A stretch of 64,000 bases of DNA from Sepioteuthis lessoniana. Lineage: Eukaryota > Mollusca > Cephalopoda > Myopsida > Loliginidae. Of the stretch, positions 1-10,460 are shown piece by piece. The first letter of the stretch is position 1; the number at the start of each line of letters is the position of its first letter. The DNA lies in contig OY757907.1 in NCBI GenBank assembly GCA_963585895.1, forward strand, positions 112,067,771 through 112,131,770, written 5' to 3'. The position numbers and the translations under genes are program-made. The notes below the pieces were generated by a model, which worked only from the letters and a program-made list of their open reading frames with translations, was not told where the DNA came from and did not search any database.

Positions 1-130
1 CACCCACTGAATGGATACGTATTTTTGTAAAATATTTCCCACGCACTTAAAAAGTTTTGAATAACCTAAGTTCTCGATAAAAATTTGCCATGTTTGATAA
101 AGGGCTGTCATCGACGTAAACAAAGGGTAT

Positions 131-340
131 TGGTTTAGTTTCTTGGTTAAGTGACATATCAACCTTCGTGGTTTATTTAATACCATCCTTGCAGACGAAC
201 AGTTGTGATGCTACTTAACCCATAAGTGAGATGGGAATAAGTGGGTTCATAATTTTCTGAAGGGTACTAGTTCGTAAGTGAACATAATAGCTCGAAAGGA
301 GTTGGAACTTACCATGATATTACAGTCCAGCACGTGCACC
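131..340 (-). mobile_element. SINE-C copy, degenerate
   Basis: The plus strand carries the SINE-C tail in reverse (GACATATCAACC then GGTTTATTTAATACC) followed by the body (CTTAACCCATAAGTGAGATGG, GTGGGTTCATA, GTGAACATAATAGC) and a decayed box-B region near 300-330. The element therefore reads on the minus strand. No target-site duplication was found. Many mismatches to the 21.4 kb copy suggest an old insertion. Confidence 0.6.
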
Positions 341-414
341 AACCTGTCACCGAAGGAATCCACCAACCGGTATTGGTTAAATAATCTTTAGAGGTACGTT
401 CGTGCATCGTTTAC

Positions 415-830
415 AAAAAAATTAACTGTATTGGACCCATTGATGGGAACCTCATAGATACAACCAATTTGAGTTACAGGGGACGTGAGAGGAATGGTGA
501 CGAAGTGCTTCAATACTCCTGGGAACTCTCACTGTTGCCTCATTAACAGATAAAATTTAGCGTAATGCTCAGTTCAGTAGAGTTTTGTAAACGTGCTTAA
601 ATGAAGCCGTGAAAAGGAGTACGGTACTTATCTCTTAGACGATAATGGGAGAACTCAACCCTCCTTTAATTTCTTTAACTGGAGACACCATCAGATACAG
701 TTTAGTGTTATTAACAAGAACCCTATTTTGCGCTGAGATCTTAACCCTGTGCAAGGAGAATTGTCGTCGTATTCGAAGCGTAACAGACTGGGCAATTAGC
801 TAGTTTCTATCATGTTTTTATATTAATTCA
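415..830 (+). repeat. Family D repeat, old copy
   Basis: Decayed family D signature: GGACCCATTGATGGGAACC, a block like GTGAGAGGAATGGTGACGAAG, then ACACCATCAGATACAGTTTAG. The strand given is the orientation in which the block reads GACCCATAGAT...GGCAATGAA. The order of blocks matches better copies at 28.9 and 55.9 kb. About 100 bases near 560-650 do not align and may be an insertion. Confidence 0.5.
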
Positions 831-1034
831 AATAACAGTTGTCACTCATGAAGCAGTTACTGTAATATACTGGCCGAGGGATTTCGTTTTATATATCTTG
901 CCTTTGGGTTTAGTTAGGGTGAGAACCTTTCGGCTCAGTGCATGGGTTAGTTAGGTGCAAACTTGAGCACAGGGAGGATGTGTCGTTCACAAATGTCAAA
1001 ATAAAAATCCCAGATGGAAAGGTTAACCAGTGGA

Positions 1035-1200
1035 TGTGAATGACGTCAAGCACCGGAAGCGCGCACGCGGAGGATTTTGGGAGATTTTGCAAAAGTCAGA
1101 GTTGAGTCTTGCGGTCCGAAGAAGAAGGGTGACTTTCGCTAGCTCGCAGTGGCCTTGTGGCGGGTTCCGCACGTGTTGAGGGTGGGGGGGCAGATGGAAA
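1035..1200. promoter_or_regulatory. Candidate CpG-rich promoter (CRE, ETS, NRF1-like sites)
   Basis: Within 30 bases lie a perfect cAMP-response element TGACGTCA (1041-1048), an ETS/GABP core ACCGGAAG (1052-1059) and GCGCGCACGCG (1059-1069), which misses the NRF1 consensus by one base in its second half. CpG-richer sequence continues to about 1180 (GCGGTCCG, GCTAGCTCGC, GGCGGG, CCGCACGTG) in otherwise AT-rich DNA. In animals these three motifs cluster at TATA-less housekeeping promoters. Direction is not resolved. The only nearby exon candidate is on the plus strand at 1647. Chance clustering in one CpG-rich patch remains possible. Confidence 0.4.
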
Positions 1201-1646
1201 AGCCAGAATAGAAAGAATATGTATCTCTCTCCTTATGTAGAAACCTTTAACTCAAAGGTAGTAAAAAGGTTTCGTATCTGAACTAAGAAGTCGTTACGTG
1301 TTTTTCGTGTTTCGGGATTCCTATGTTCTATGTATATATGTTATGAACATTCTATTTACGTTTCACATATTCATGTATAGCTATATTACATTACTATTCT
1401 CAACAAAACGTGCATACAAAATATTTTATATCTATAAAAGTATATCATGTTAAGGCGTTTTTTTTTTTGAAAATTTATTTACTTCATGTATACCATAGTT
1501 TTTCAAATACTTTGGCATGGCTTTAGCAATAAGCGCTTTTCGTCTGTTGAAAGTGATGACTATCTTCTAAATAGACTCATATTAAATGGTACAAAAATAT
1601 AATAAATGACATTTTGTCTCAAATACTCTACTGTACTGTTTCATGT

Positions 1647-1835
1647 CAGTCAAAACCGATGGGAAACAGAAACGAGAAGATGGTAGACTCGCGAATTATC
1701 TTTGAAGATCTTCGTGTCAGCAGATATCTGTCTCCTTTATCGCTCGGATTAGTCGATTTGATGGCAGACTTGGCAGGAAGGACTGGTAAAATATCGGGAA
1801 AATTGACTAATGAGAGTGAAATGGAGAAATGTTGA
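1647..1835 (+). CDS. Possible exon of an unrecognised small gene
   Basis: A pyrimidine-rich stretch ending TTTCATGTCAG gives a plausible splice acceptor at 1646, followed by an open frame to a stop at 1833-1835. An internal ATG at 1659 starts MGNRNEKMVDSR..., a 58-codon frame with an N-terminal MGN that could be a myristoylation context. A weak donor (GACTG|GTAAAA, after 1785) would instead make it an internal exon. A polyadenylation hexamer AATAAA lies at 1969-1974. The promoter-like cluster 600 bases upstream on the same strand is compatible with a small gene. I do not recognise the protein, and such an ORF can arise by chance. Confidence 0.25.
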   Translation, partial: QSKPMGNRNEKMVDSRIIFEDLRVSRYLSPLSLGLVDLMADLAGRTGKISGKLTNESEMEKC

Positions 1836-1849
1836 CCTTAAATAACACG

Positions 1850-2520
1850 GTTCTGTCTGCAAAATCATAATGTTTAAGATTCAGTCAAATACAAGGAAGA
1901 AAATCGAAAATTCTACATAGGATGACCAGAACCGGAACGCATCTTTCCGATCAATAACTGCAATAATCAATAAAAACAACGGAAGAAACATAGAAAAGTA
2001 AGATTGAAAACCATAAAGAAAATAGACGCATTTCAATCATTTTAAAAGCTAAAATAGAACATTAATAACAACTAATGTGTCCACTGGCCGGGCGTCTTTG
2101 TTAATATGGCAAAGGTTTTCAAGAAATCTGAATTATGTTTACTATTTGGCATTTCGGGTCAGGAAAATTGGATTAGTTTTTAATACACCTCAACATAAAT
2201 AGAAACCTATTCCACTTTCAGTGAAGTAAATTTTGATTTGTACTATACTGCATCTCTTTGATGAGATACTTAAATTTGAATATTTTTCTTTCTCATTGAT
2301 CTTCTCCAAGTCTTCAAGAGGTATTGACAGGCATTTTATCCTTATTCATTCTACTTACATATGCTCTGTTATGTCGTGACGTATTTCAATCTATGCGAGT
2401 CTTTCACGTTAGTTTTAACGGGTGGCTTTTCACTGCACTTCAGGAAATAGTCCACTTTTTTCAACCGAGTCATGAATCTCTTATTTGTTAGGATCTGCCG
2501 GATCATAGGTTTAAAAAAAA
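1850..2520. other. No assignable feature
   Basis: AT-rich sequence with no convincing ORF and no match to the repeat families seen elsewhere in the window. It ends at a poly-A run just before a mariner fragment. Confidence 0.5.
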
Positions 2521-2526
2521 GATCTG

Positions 2527-3008
2527 ATAACCTTCGTCACAGCCTCTTTCATCTCCTCAATTGTCTCATAACGACAGCCTCTGAGCTTATGGAATAAGCT
2601 ATAGTCACAGAGAGCAAGGTCTGGACTCTAGGGAGGCTGTGGAACTGTCTTGATGCCCATCTTGGTCAAATAGTCTGTGAGAAGAATGGAGTTGTGGACG
2701 GGTGTATTGTCCTGCTGGAAATGCCACTGAGCCGATTTGAAGAGTGCTGGCCTCTTCCGACGGAATATCTTCCTGAACTCCCTTGTAACCCTAACACTTT
2801 GGCCAATCAACTCTGATGTATTGACTTCCTTACTCCTGCCACACCTCTCATCATCCCTCACAAACTCCCCGCCTTCCTTGAATCTCTTATGTCACTCAAA
2901 AACTGATGCTCGATTCAGGCAAGATGGTCGAAAAGCAGTGTGAAGCATTCCATACGTTTCTGTGGCATTTTTCCCAAGTTTAAAAAAGAATTTTATTGCA
3001 TATCGTTC
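2527..3008 (-). pseudogene. mariner (DD34D) transposase fragment, both ends truncated
   Basis: Read on the minus strand, this matches the interior of the copies at 5.2 and 16.1 kb. It encodes the N-terminal piece DDERCGRSKEVNTSELIGQ fused directly to REFRKIFRRKRPALFKSAQW and HFQQDNTPVHNS, which holds the second catalytic Asp. A premature stop follows at PQPP, so the third Asp segment is not in frame. The terminal inverted repeats are missing at both ends. This copy also lacks 14 bases present at the internal junction of the 5.2 kb copy, which restores the reading frame across the deletion. It is inactive: the central region that would hold the first catalytic Asp is absent. Confidence 0.85.
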
Positions 3009-3580
3009 TTTTTCTTAGGGGCAGGGGCTTTTTGAATAGGGGTAGTTTTCCCTTTCCTTATCCATTCTGGTTTTCTTCCTTCTCTTTGACATTAACTCAG
3101 GTTTTTATTTGCCTGTCAGGGATGAACTTGAATGTTTTGAAACAGAATGTATCGTGGCCTGGTATCTTCTAAATTTGTACTTTCTTGAGTATTGTTCTTA
3201 GTGACAACAAGTGTATTTCAGCCTCCAGTTCTTCCGCAATTTCTTGCTATCAATTTTTCATGTTATTTAACAATTTTTTTACTCCAGTTTCAAGATTTTT
3301 TTACACTTAAGTCGGAGTGACAACATGTCCCCTCATATATCTAGAATTCTTCCAAGAAATATTACTAATTTTAACAGTGCTGTGGTCTTAAATTCATCCT
3401 CTGTCCTCCAGTTCCCTCACTTTCCTTACCCGGCCTTTGAGGACCGTACAAAGGGGACTGAAAACTATTGATATGACTGTCACTTTCATGTTCCACGCGT
3501 TTTTTCAGCTCTCAGGCAAGATCCCTGTAATTATATATCTTTTCGCTTTCTTTAATGTGTTCCGTTAGAGTGGCAAAAAC
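3009..3580 (-). pseudogene. Two abutting fragments of a restriction-like-endonuclease LINE
   Basis: On the minus strand about 3570-3300 translates with interruptions to LA-ELKK and then WNMKVTVISIVFSPLCTVLK. This corresponds to the C-terminal end of the same retrotransposon type seen at 30.0-31.4 kb, where the equivalent text is KVTAIPTVIGMLGTI. About 3290-3011 then resembles an upstream reverse-transcriptase segment of that type (KKVQI-KIPGHD, FKTFKFIPDR, GKGKLPLFKK). The order is C-terminus then N-terminal RT, so these are two fragments head to tail, not one element. Frameshifts and stops abound. Family naming is from remembered conserved text. Confidence 0.55.
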
Positions 3581-3821
3581 TAATTGATGTCAAGGTCTTT
3601 TTTTTTTCTAGATGATTTTAGGTTGGTTTTTCAGGTCGGCGTTTTGTGATCCGTTTGTAAGTCAAATTTCCAGAGGTTTTTATTTGCCTCATTTTCTCGG
3701 ACAGATTCTGGTTTGTTCATGTACCATTTATCAAGATATCCAAATTCAAATCTGTTGCACAATTGCCAGAGGATCACCCTTCCCATCCAGCCGTGCCTGG
3801 TTTTACATTTCTCTTGTGCTA

Positions 3822-4066
3822 GTTTGGTTCGTTTTGGTTTATTTGTTTAATAGCATATCAACCTTTGTAGTTTATTTAATACCAAAGCCATCCTTCTAGA
3901 AGAACAGCAGTGGTACTATTTAACTCATAGCTCGGAGGATAAGGGGCTTCATATCTTTCCCAAGGGTATTTGACCGAAAGTGAACGTAATAGCGCGACTA
4001 GAGTTCTAACTCACTTACTACGATTCTGCAGACCATTGCTTTAACCATTACACCACAAGGACACCC
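3822..4066 (-). mobile_element. SINE-C copy with 9-bp target-site duplication
   Basis: A complete tRNA-headed SINE reading on the minus strand. The head lies at the high-coordinate end (TGGTGTAATGGTTAAAGCAATGG in reverse, with a degraded box B near 4005). The tail at the low end is the hairpin GGTATTAAATAAAC...GTTGATATGCT. The flanks carry CTTGTGCTA at 3813-3821 and again at 4067-4075, a perfect 9-bp duplication typical of LINE-driven insertion. Internal promoter boxes are decayed, so present activity is unlikely. Confidence 0.85.
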
Positions 4067-4079
4067 CTTGTGCTACTTA

Positions 4080-5226
4080 CTACATTCACGTATTAAATTA
4101 ACCTAATAATGAATCAACAAACTGCCTACACTTTCTATTCTATAGGCTATGCAATTTGTTCTAAAGCCATTATTTTGTGCTTCTATTACAAGAGAATCAA
4201 TTTAAATTTCGAGGTTCCTCTTAACTCAATGTCTGGGTTGATGAAATTTCCTTCAATTGTCGCTTGAAGTATCTTTACAGTTTTTCTTTCATTTTTCTTT
4301 TATAGATTTTGGCATTGCTGTTTTTTCTTTTTAACATTTAGTTATTTCAGTGGTTATTGCAGCTGGCAGCTTTTTTAATAAACCTTTCCTTGTCCCCTAG
4401 TAGTTTCACAGCTAGGATCAAAAACATTTATGTGTTTGTTCAGAAAAACTACACTAAAGTCACAACTTATTAAAACTATTGAGATTTCTTCGTTAGAGTT
4501 TTATTTTACAACATAATTCTGCTCACTTCGTGAATTAAGTATAAGTACTTAGGAAGTCATTAGAACGACGCTCATTTTGATATCTCTGAGAAGGTATGCC
4601 TAATTATTTCTATAAATATTCATATTACTGGGTATAGGCCGAAATTTAAACTCAATCATTAGACCAAAACTTCTTCAACATACATCTATCATAAATAAAA
4701 ATTCTTTGTTGAAATTCACATAGCAAAGATTAGGGGCAGCACTTAGCTGCAATTAATTTCATAAATGAATCATTTCGTCACAAAAAGACAAGGGTCAATC
4801 TACACTAGAGCTCGACTTATTCACTGGTATGTTCAATATATACAATGTGTAAGCCAATAAATTATTGATAAAACATCTAAAGATTCGCTCGCAGTTATCA
4901 GGACCTTATGTACATATGAATCAATCATGTCAAGAATAATTATTAAAACACAGCATAATCGAATAAGAAATAAATCTGACTGTGTAAATCCATTTCCAAG
5001 TTGTTTGAAGAAAGGAGGAAAATAAATCATTAGCGGAAGTGTACGTTTCCCGATAAAACCCAAGATCCATTCACTAATATAACCAATAAGTCTCAATCGT
5101 CATTTGAATCGATAATAGCCATAACGATGAAATAAAAATCATACTCATGATAAAATACTATTTCTGATTTTATTTCGAAGATATAAAGTAAACAGAGTTC
5201 CAAAATGAATACTTTTAAAAAGAAAA
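4080..5226. other. No assignable feature
   Basis: AT-rich sequence without repeat-family matches. The longest open frames are under 90 codons and lack splice or family support. Confidence 0.5.
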
Positions 5227-5228
5227 TA

Positions 5229-6117
5229 CGAGGATCATTAAATAAGTTTCCAGACTTTTTGTATGGGCACTTTTATTGATAGTGCACACATAAAACTAGT
5301 CTCCTTCGAAGTAATCTCCTCCGGCTGCAATGCACTAGTAAAATTCCAACAACTTCTGGAAGGCCCCATCGAAGTCCTCTTGTGTGAGCTTGTCAATAAC
5401 CTTCGTCACAGCCTCTTTCATCTCCTTAATTGTCTCATAACGACAGCCTCTGAGCTTATGGAATAAGCTATAGTCACAGAGAGCAAGGTCTGGTCTCTAA
5501 GGAGGCTGTGGAACTGTCTTGATGCCCATCTTGGTCAAATAGTCTGTGAGAAGAATGGAGTTGTGGACGGGTGTATTGTCCTGCTGGAAATGCCACTGAC
5601 CCGATTTGAAGAGTGCTGGTCTCTTCCGACGGAATATCTTCCTGAACTCCCTTAAAACCCCAACATAGTAACCCTAACACTTTGGCCGATCAAGTATGGT
5701 GTATTGACTTCCTTACTCCTGCCACACCTCTCATCATCCCTCACAAACTCCCCGCCTTCCTTGAATCTCTTATGTCACTCAAAAACTGATGCTCGATTCA
5801 TGCAAGATGGTCGAAAAGCAGTGTGAAGCATTCCATACGTTTCTGTGGCATTTTTTCCATGTTTAAAATAGAATTCTATTGCATATCGTTCTTCTAAAAT
5901 GTCAGATTGCATTTTTGAAATTCACCAGCTGTGACAATCAGGCTTTAGTAGGGTGTATTCCAATTGCTGCTGTAGCTGGTGATTTGAACCTGGAATCCTA
6001 AAAATTGGTCAGTGATCTCCTAAGATGTATAGCAATAACATACTGAATTTGCCAGAGTCTACGACAATTTTAAATGCCCATACGAAAAAAGTCTGGAAAC
6101 TTATCGCATGCTCCTCG
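5229..6117 (-). mobile_element. Internally deleted mariner with both TIRs
   Basis: The element is flanked by TA (5227-5228 and 6118-6119). The left end reads CGAGGATCATTAAATAAG and the right end, reversed, CGAGGAGCATGCGATAAG; both continue into GTTTCCAGACTTTTT, giving terminal inverted repeats of about 40 bases. The transposase remnant reads on the minus strand: an N-terminal DDERCGRSKEVNTP segment joined to REFRKIFRRKRPALF and HFQQDNTPVHNS. The central coding region with the first catalytic Asp is missing, and stops or frameshifts break the rest. At 889 bp it is well short of the roughly 1.3 kb of a full mariner. It carries the same internal deletion as the 16.1 kb copy, so it was probably moved in trans. 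Confidence 0.9.
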
Positions 6118-6125
6118 TATATAGG

Positions 6126-6173
<48 letters not shown>

Positions 6174-6180
6174 CACATGT
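6126..6180. repeat. (CA)n(TA)n microsatellite
   Basis: CACACACACA followed by about 20 TA units and ACACATACACA, starting eight bases beyond the mariner TA target site. Confidence 0.9.
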
Positions 6181-6199
6181 GCCTATGTAAGTGTGTAGC

Positions 6200-6332
6200 C
6201 ATGTTAGTACTCTGCATCTCCACAGAGAAACAAGACCCCCTCCCCAACGAGTGTCCTGGATATGACATTAACAACCTGATGTTGAGACTCCAGTAATGCT
6301 AGAGTTTGGGGAATGTCGAGTACCCCTGCCTT
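6200..6332 (-). repeat. Family D fragment in the rare orientation
   Basis: Reads CAACGAGTGTCCTGGATATG, then ACTCCAGTAATGCTAGAG and GGGGAATGTCGAGTACCCC, the reverse complement of the family D core. It is cut off abruptly where a mariner remnant begins. Confidence 0.75.
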
Positions 6333-6608
6333 CCTTGAGTCTCTTACGTTTAAAACAATTTTATTGCATATCGTTCTTCTAAAATGTCAGATTGCATTTT
6401 TGAAATTCACCAGCTGTGACTATCAGGCTTTAGTATGGTGTATTACAATTGCTGCTGTAGCTGTTCATTTAAATTTGAAATCCTAAAAATTGGACAGTCA
6501 TCTCATAAGATGTATAGCAATAACATACTGAATTTCCAAGTGTCTACGTCAATTTTAAATCCCTGTGCAAAAAGAAAAAATCTGGAAACTTATCAAATAC
6601 CTCACGTA
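6333..6608 (-). mobile_element. mariner end fragment
   Basis: Near-duplicate of 5840-6119 in the 5.2 kb copy: ATTTTATTGCATATCGTTCT, AAAATGTCAGATTGCATTTT, then a decayed TIR GTCTGGAAACTTATCAAATACC ending at TA (6607-6608). It contains only the transposase 5' end and one TIR, and the SINE at 6.6 kb begins just after it. Confidence 0.8.
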
Positions 6609-6611
6609 TTT

Positions 6612-6880
6612 TGTTCGTCTGAAACCTAACATCACCGCTAACTTTATCCTCCTGCTGAGAGGTACTGGCAATAGCTACTACACCAAGGTGTTGGGGAGGG
6701 CGCTACTCTATTTCCTGGATTACTCCACTTTACCCTTGATACTTACCTTATAATGCTGAGTGCTAAGCAAGGCCGCACTAAGTACCATTTTTTGAGTCTT
6801 TGATATGACTCGACCAGGAATTGAACCCTGGTCTCCCGGACCATTGGCGAACACAACTCATTAGGCCAATGACCCGGCTT
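6612..6880 (-). mobile_element. SINE-B copy
   Basis: Minus-strand tRNA-headed SINE. In reverse it shows GTTCGCCAATGGTCCGGGAG, box B GGGTTCAATTCCTGG, GAGTCATATCAAAGACTC, GCATTATAAGGTAAGTATC and CTACACCTTGG. It closely matches the copies at 7.5, 14.8 and 39.4 kb. The tail region after TAGCTATTG is more diverged. Confidence 0.85.
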
Positions 6881-7019
6881 AGAGAGGTATTGACTGATTT
6901 TAATGCCTAACCATACCTTCTATAGATATTTTATTCTAGAAATTAGGAAAACGCGTTTACTTTTATGCTTATAATGACATTTTTGTGTAATTTATTGAGA
7001 ATTTTGTTTCACAAGTTCC

Positions 7020-7195
7020 TATCGAATAGTCTTTAAAGCAGATCTATTTGACCCAAAGTTAGGACTAACAGATTACCACTCCGGGTTAGAGTTAACCTTG
7101 GAGTTACGGTAATGAATGGGGATTTCATACAACTCAGAAACGGAGTCACACCAATAGATTCACTGCAGAGAGGTAAGAATCCCTCCACCCCTCCA
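7020..7195 (+). repeat. Family D fragment
   Basis: Contains AGATCTATTTGACCCAAAG, ATTACCACTCCGGGTTAGAG and CACTGCAGAGAGGTAAGAATCC in the family D order, with a poly-A run just after. Confidence 0.55.
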
Positions 7196-7454
7196 AAAAA
7201 AAAAAAAAAGGTGACACTAAACTGCATCTACCGGTGATGCTCGAGTTCCGGAGGTCTGAGAGAGTATACAGTGCATCATTATTGCCATGACTTCAAAGTC
7301 CCCTCAGATCCTCTAACTGTGTATATTATTATCTTAAGTTACTTGAAGACATAACCGTGTAAAAATAAATGACTTATTAAAAAGTAATAATTACTGGAAA
7401 CCATAACAGTTTTCGATACGAATGTTTGAAACCATACAACTTCTTTGCTGGTGT

Positions 7455-7706
7455 TTTTATGGTGGTTATCGTGTTCACCAATGGCCAGGGAGACCTGGGT
7501 TCAATCCTAGGTCGAGTCATACCAAAGACTCAAAAAATGGTACTTGATGCCTCCTTGCTTAACACTCAGCATTATAAAGTATTGATCAAGGTTAAAGTGG
7601 AGCAATCCAGGGAAAGGAATAGCGTCCTCCCCTACACCTTGGTGTAGTAGCTATCGAAAAGGGAGCCTCCGGGTCACCCTCGACTCCGGTGGCTAACTTT
7701 ACTTTA
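7455..7706 (+). mobile_element. SINE-B copy
   Basis: Plus-strand copy. The head TGGTTATCGTGTTCACCAATGG leads to box B GGGTTCAATCCTAGG and the body GAGTCATACCAAAGACTC, CTTAACACTCAGCATTATA and CCTACACCTTGGTGTAGTAG. It ends GGTCACCCTCGACTCCGG...AACTTTACTTTACTTA. Box B is close to the pol III consensus GGTTCRANNCC. Confidence 0.9.
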
Positions 7707-8270
7707 CTTACAAACCATTGAAAGTTTGTTCTATACTCATGCTGCTATGAATAATAACAATGATACAGGCGGTCTCCGTTATTTTTTTATACGAATGTGT
7801 TTATTTCTTTCTGTCTTCAGTCGTTAGCGACACGAGGAGGGAGACACAATTCAGTAAAGCCTATACTAACCATACTATGCTGCCCCGCCCATGCATGGTG
7901 AATCTTGTGGTGTCTAAGACACCAACTCATTTCTGCCGGTCAAGACCCAAACTGATTTGCTTTGATCACATCCGAAAATCTCAACTGCTCGCTTCGACGG
8001 TCGAACCCGAACTCCTCTCTTTTTCAAAATCCTAAAATTCTCAGGACCATCCCTTCAGGATATGACGTCAACTATCCACGCATTTTACTCCAGCTCCGTT
8101 TCCTGTCTGGGAGTTTATTATGACAGATAATGATTGTAACAGCCTTTCTCCGCAGGCGTGCGAGTAGTCCTGACTACGACACGTAAACCAAGAGACACTG
8201 TATTTCAAAGCCTTACTAAACTAAATAAAATATAGTTAATGAAAAATGATAAATATAATCAATCATTACG
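7707..8270. other. No assignable feature
   Basis: Unassigned sequence, slightly richer in CG than its surroundings. A GGTCGAACCCG block near 8000 resembles a box B but no SINE body follows. Confidence 0.4.
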
Positions 8271-8512
8271 TTCATTGGTCTAGTGGGTAGAGTGTTCGCC
8301 AATAGTCTGGTAGACCCGTGTTAAATTCCAGGTCGCGTTATACCAAAGACCTTAAAAATGGTATTTGATACCTCCTAGTTTAACATTCAGCCATATAAGG
8401 TACGTATCAAGGGTAAAGTAGAGTAATCCTGGGAAATGAGTGGCGCCCTCCCCTACACCTCGGTGTAGTAGCTATCAAAAAGGGAGCCTCTTGGTCGCCA
8501 ACTTTCAGGTGC
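8271..8512 (+). mobile_element. SINE-B copy with recognisable box A
   Basis: The head reads TTGGTCTAGTGGGTAGAGTG, a good tRNA-like box A, followed by a mutated box B (GTGTTAAATTCCAGG) and the SINE-B body through CTCGGTGTAGTAGCTATC. The tail GTCGCCAACTTTC abuts a family D copy. Confidence 0.85.
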
Positions 8513-8514
8513 TT

Positions 8515-8694
8515 CCATACAGAGTCAGTATGGACCTGGAAACAATAGCAAAGAAAAGGTACTCCACATTCCCTAACGTTCTTGCACTGGAACCTCATCA
8601 TCTGACAGTTTAGTGTCATAGCCAAAACACTCGTTTTTGTGGGGAGTCTTACCCCCTCTGTAGAGATACAATCGGTGTGTTCTACAGCCGCAGC
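8515..8694 (+). repeat. Family D copy interrupted by a solo LTR
   Basis: Core blocks are present: AGTATGGACCTGGAAACAATAG, GGTACTCCACATTCCC, TGACAGTTTAGTGTCATAGC, CTTACCCCCTCTGTAGAG and GGTGTGTTCTACAGCC. The repeat stops at CAGC (8691-8694) and resumes after the LTR with CAGCCAACAGGGCTG at 9328, matching the uninterrupted copy near 56.15 kb. Confidence 0.85.
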
Positions 8695-9327
8695 TGTTAT
8701 ATTTTGACCTTCGACCCGGCCCAAAAATACTATTCCAAGGTAATACACCGGAAGGAAGTGACACATTCCAACGGCCAGCAATCGAAAGAGATCACGTGGG
8801 CGGATTAAGGCTTATGATATGGGACAAGGTGAAGGTCCCATTGTGCCAATACAGTCATGCATCGGAAGAGAGTAACCTCTGAACTGCATGACAGTTATTT
8901 CCGCTTGATGACGATTAAACATTGGATTTCAAAGATCCAGTAGGCGATCGTGTGGGCGTTGAGTTATTATTTAACTCAGCTGAGTTTGGGTCCCAGAGGA
9001 GTTGCCAGCAAACTCCCAGAGAGTTAGAGACCAGATGTGGTAGGGAAGGCCACACCCGACCGAGGGGGCCCTCGGAAAGCCCCGATGGAGTAGACCCCAA
9101 CATCAGGAGAACAAGAGAGACACAACACAGTGGGGGTCAAAATATGAAGTTTATGTTCGGTCTCCAGCACCCTCTCACATGCTAGCCGTTCGAACCCTTA
9201 CAAATAAAGTGAGAGGTAACTATGTTGTTAAAGAAGTCTTCCTGTGTCTTCCTTTCTTCATGCGTCTTCCTTGATGCGTCGTTTATCATTGTGTCAGTAA
9301 TTATCCAGAATACATATGTATGCAACA
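8695..9327 (+). mobile_element. Solo LTR, 633 bp, 4-bp TSD
   Basis: The LTR begins TGTTATATTTTGACCTTCG and ends ATGTATGCAACA, with CAGC duplicated on both sides (8691-8694 and 9328-9331). It shares most of its length with the LTR at 60.8-61.5 kb. A TATA-like stretch (TTATTATTTAACTC) lies near 8965, and an AATAAA polyadenylation hexamer near 9204, so transcription would run on the plus strand. There is no internal domain and no partner LTR, as expected after LTR-LTR recombination. Ends and TSD length suit a Ty3/gypsy-type element, but no coding region confirms the class. Short ORFs inside are incidental. Confidence 0.9.
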
Positions 9328-9345
9328 CAGCCAACAGGGCTGCCA

Positions 9346-10060
9346 TACAGATTTGTGCAAATTATTTCTATTATTTAAGAATACTTCATATATAAAGTGT
9401 GAAAAAAAAACAACCCCCCTTAAACTTCACAGGAAACGTGAATATAAAATGTACAATGTACGCAAGTTAACTTTCATCCATAAAATAAATCTAGGTTGTT
9501 TGGTATATTAAAATCAATCAATCCAATAGAAAAATATTTCTTGTTTCTTTGAAGCATCATTGTAGTAAAGGCAAAGCTTTAACACAAGAATATCCTTTTG
9601 CAAGATATGTCGCAAGTCTGACAAAAAGCGATTTTTGTTGTTTTTTTTTTTTTTTGATAAAAGAAAGTTCTGGTCCTTTATTAGAACCTTATCTCGTAAA
9701 TTACAATATAAATACTAATTCTCTTAATCGAGGAGTCATCTTTCTATACTTCCTCTAAAATTATATTCGATATTTATCGCAAAGACGAATTGCTATTTCC
9801 ATGTCTCGGCTGAACAGCCATGATGCAGACGGTATGTAATCATTAGTTGAAATCAGTATGAAGGAGCGGCAAAGGTTTCTATGCATTTATCCGATTTGCA
9901 TATAAACGTAGATAAGGCTAGATAAGAGCAGTCTAAATCAACTTGAGCAGACTTCATAATGTTTGGGAATTACACACACACAACTTTGTAAAACGAAAGA
10001 CTAATGTCTTATTGTCAGGCTAGCTCGTTCAGAATCAATCATTTAGAACCAAATGCGATG
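9346..10060. other. No assignable feature
   Basis: AT-rich, with a poly-T run near 9641-9655 and no recognised repeat or exon. Confidence 0.5.
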
Positions 10061-10062
10061 AC

Positions 10063-10295
10063 ATGTCTACGTGTATGTATATTCACAAACAAATATATGC
10101 AAACACACGCATATATATAAGAGAGAGAGAGAGACACTTATACACGCACACACATATATACCTACGCATATACACAGACACACACACACAAACATATATG
10201 CAAACACACACATATTCACGCACAAACGCGGACACAAATATATATATATACCTACGCACATACAGACATATATATATACCTACGCACATACTGAC

Positions 10296-10343
<48 letters not shown>

Positions 10344-10460
10344 TGCACACACGTACATATTTAAGGGAACACATATACATATGCGCACACACAGACATAT
10401 ATACAGACATACATGCATACATACATAGGCGCCCACACAGACATATATACATATAAATGT
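10063..10460. repeat. Compound CA/TA microsatellite region
   Basis: Interleaved ACACAC, ATATAT, GAGAGA and TACATACA tracts, including an uninterrupted (TA)n run at about 10295-10340. Open frames on both strands here are only repeat translations (runs of Tyr, Ile, Thr and His). Confidence 0.95.

Noticed and set aside
8407-9185. ORFs of 87-124 codons on both strands
   Set aside because: They cover SINE-B, family D and the solo LTR and have no relation to a known protein.
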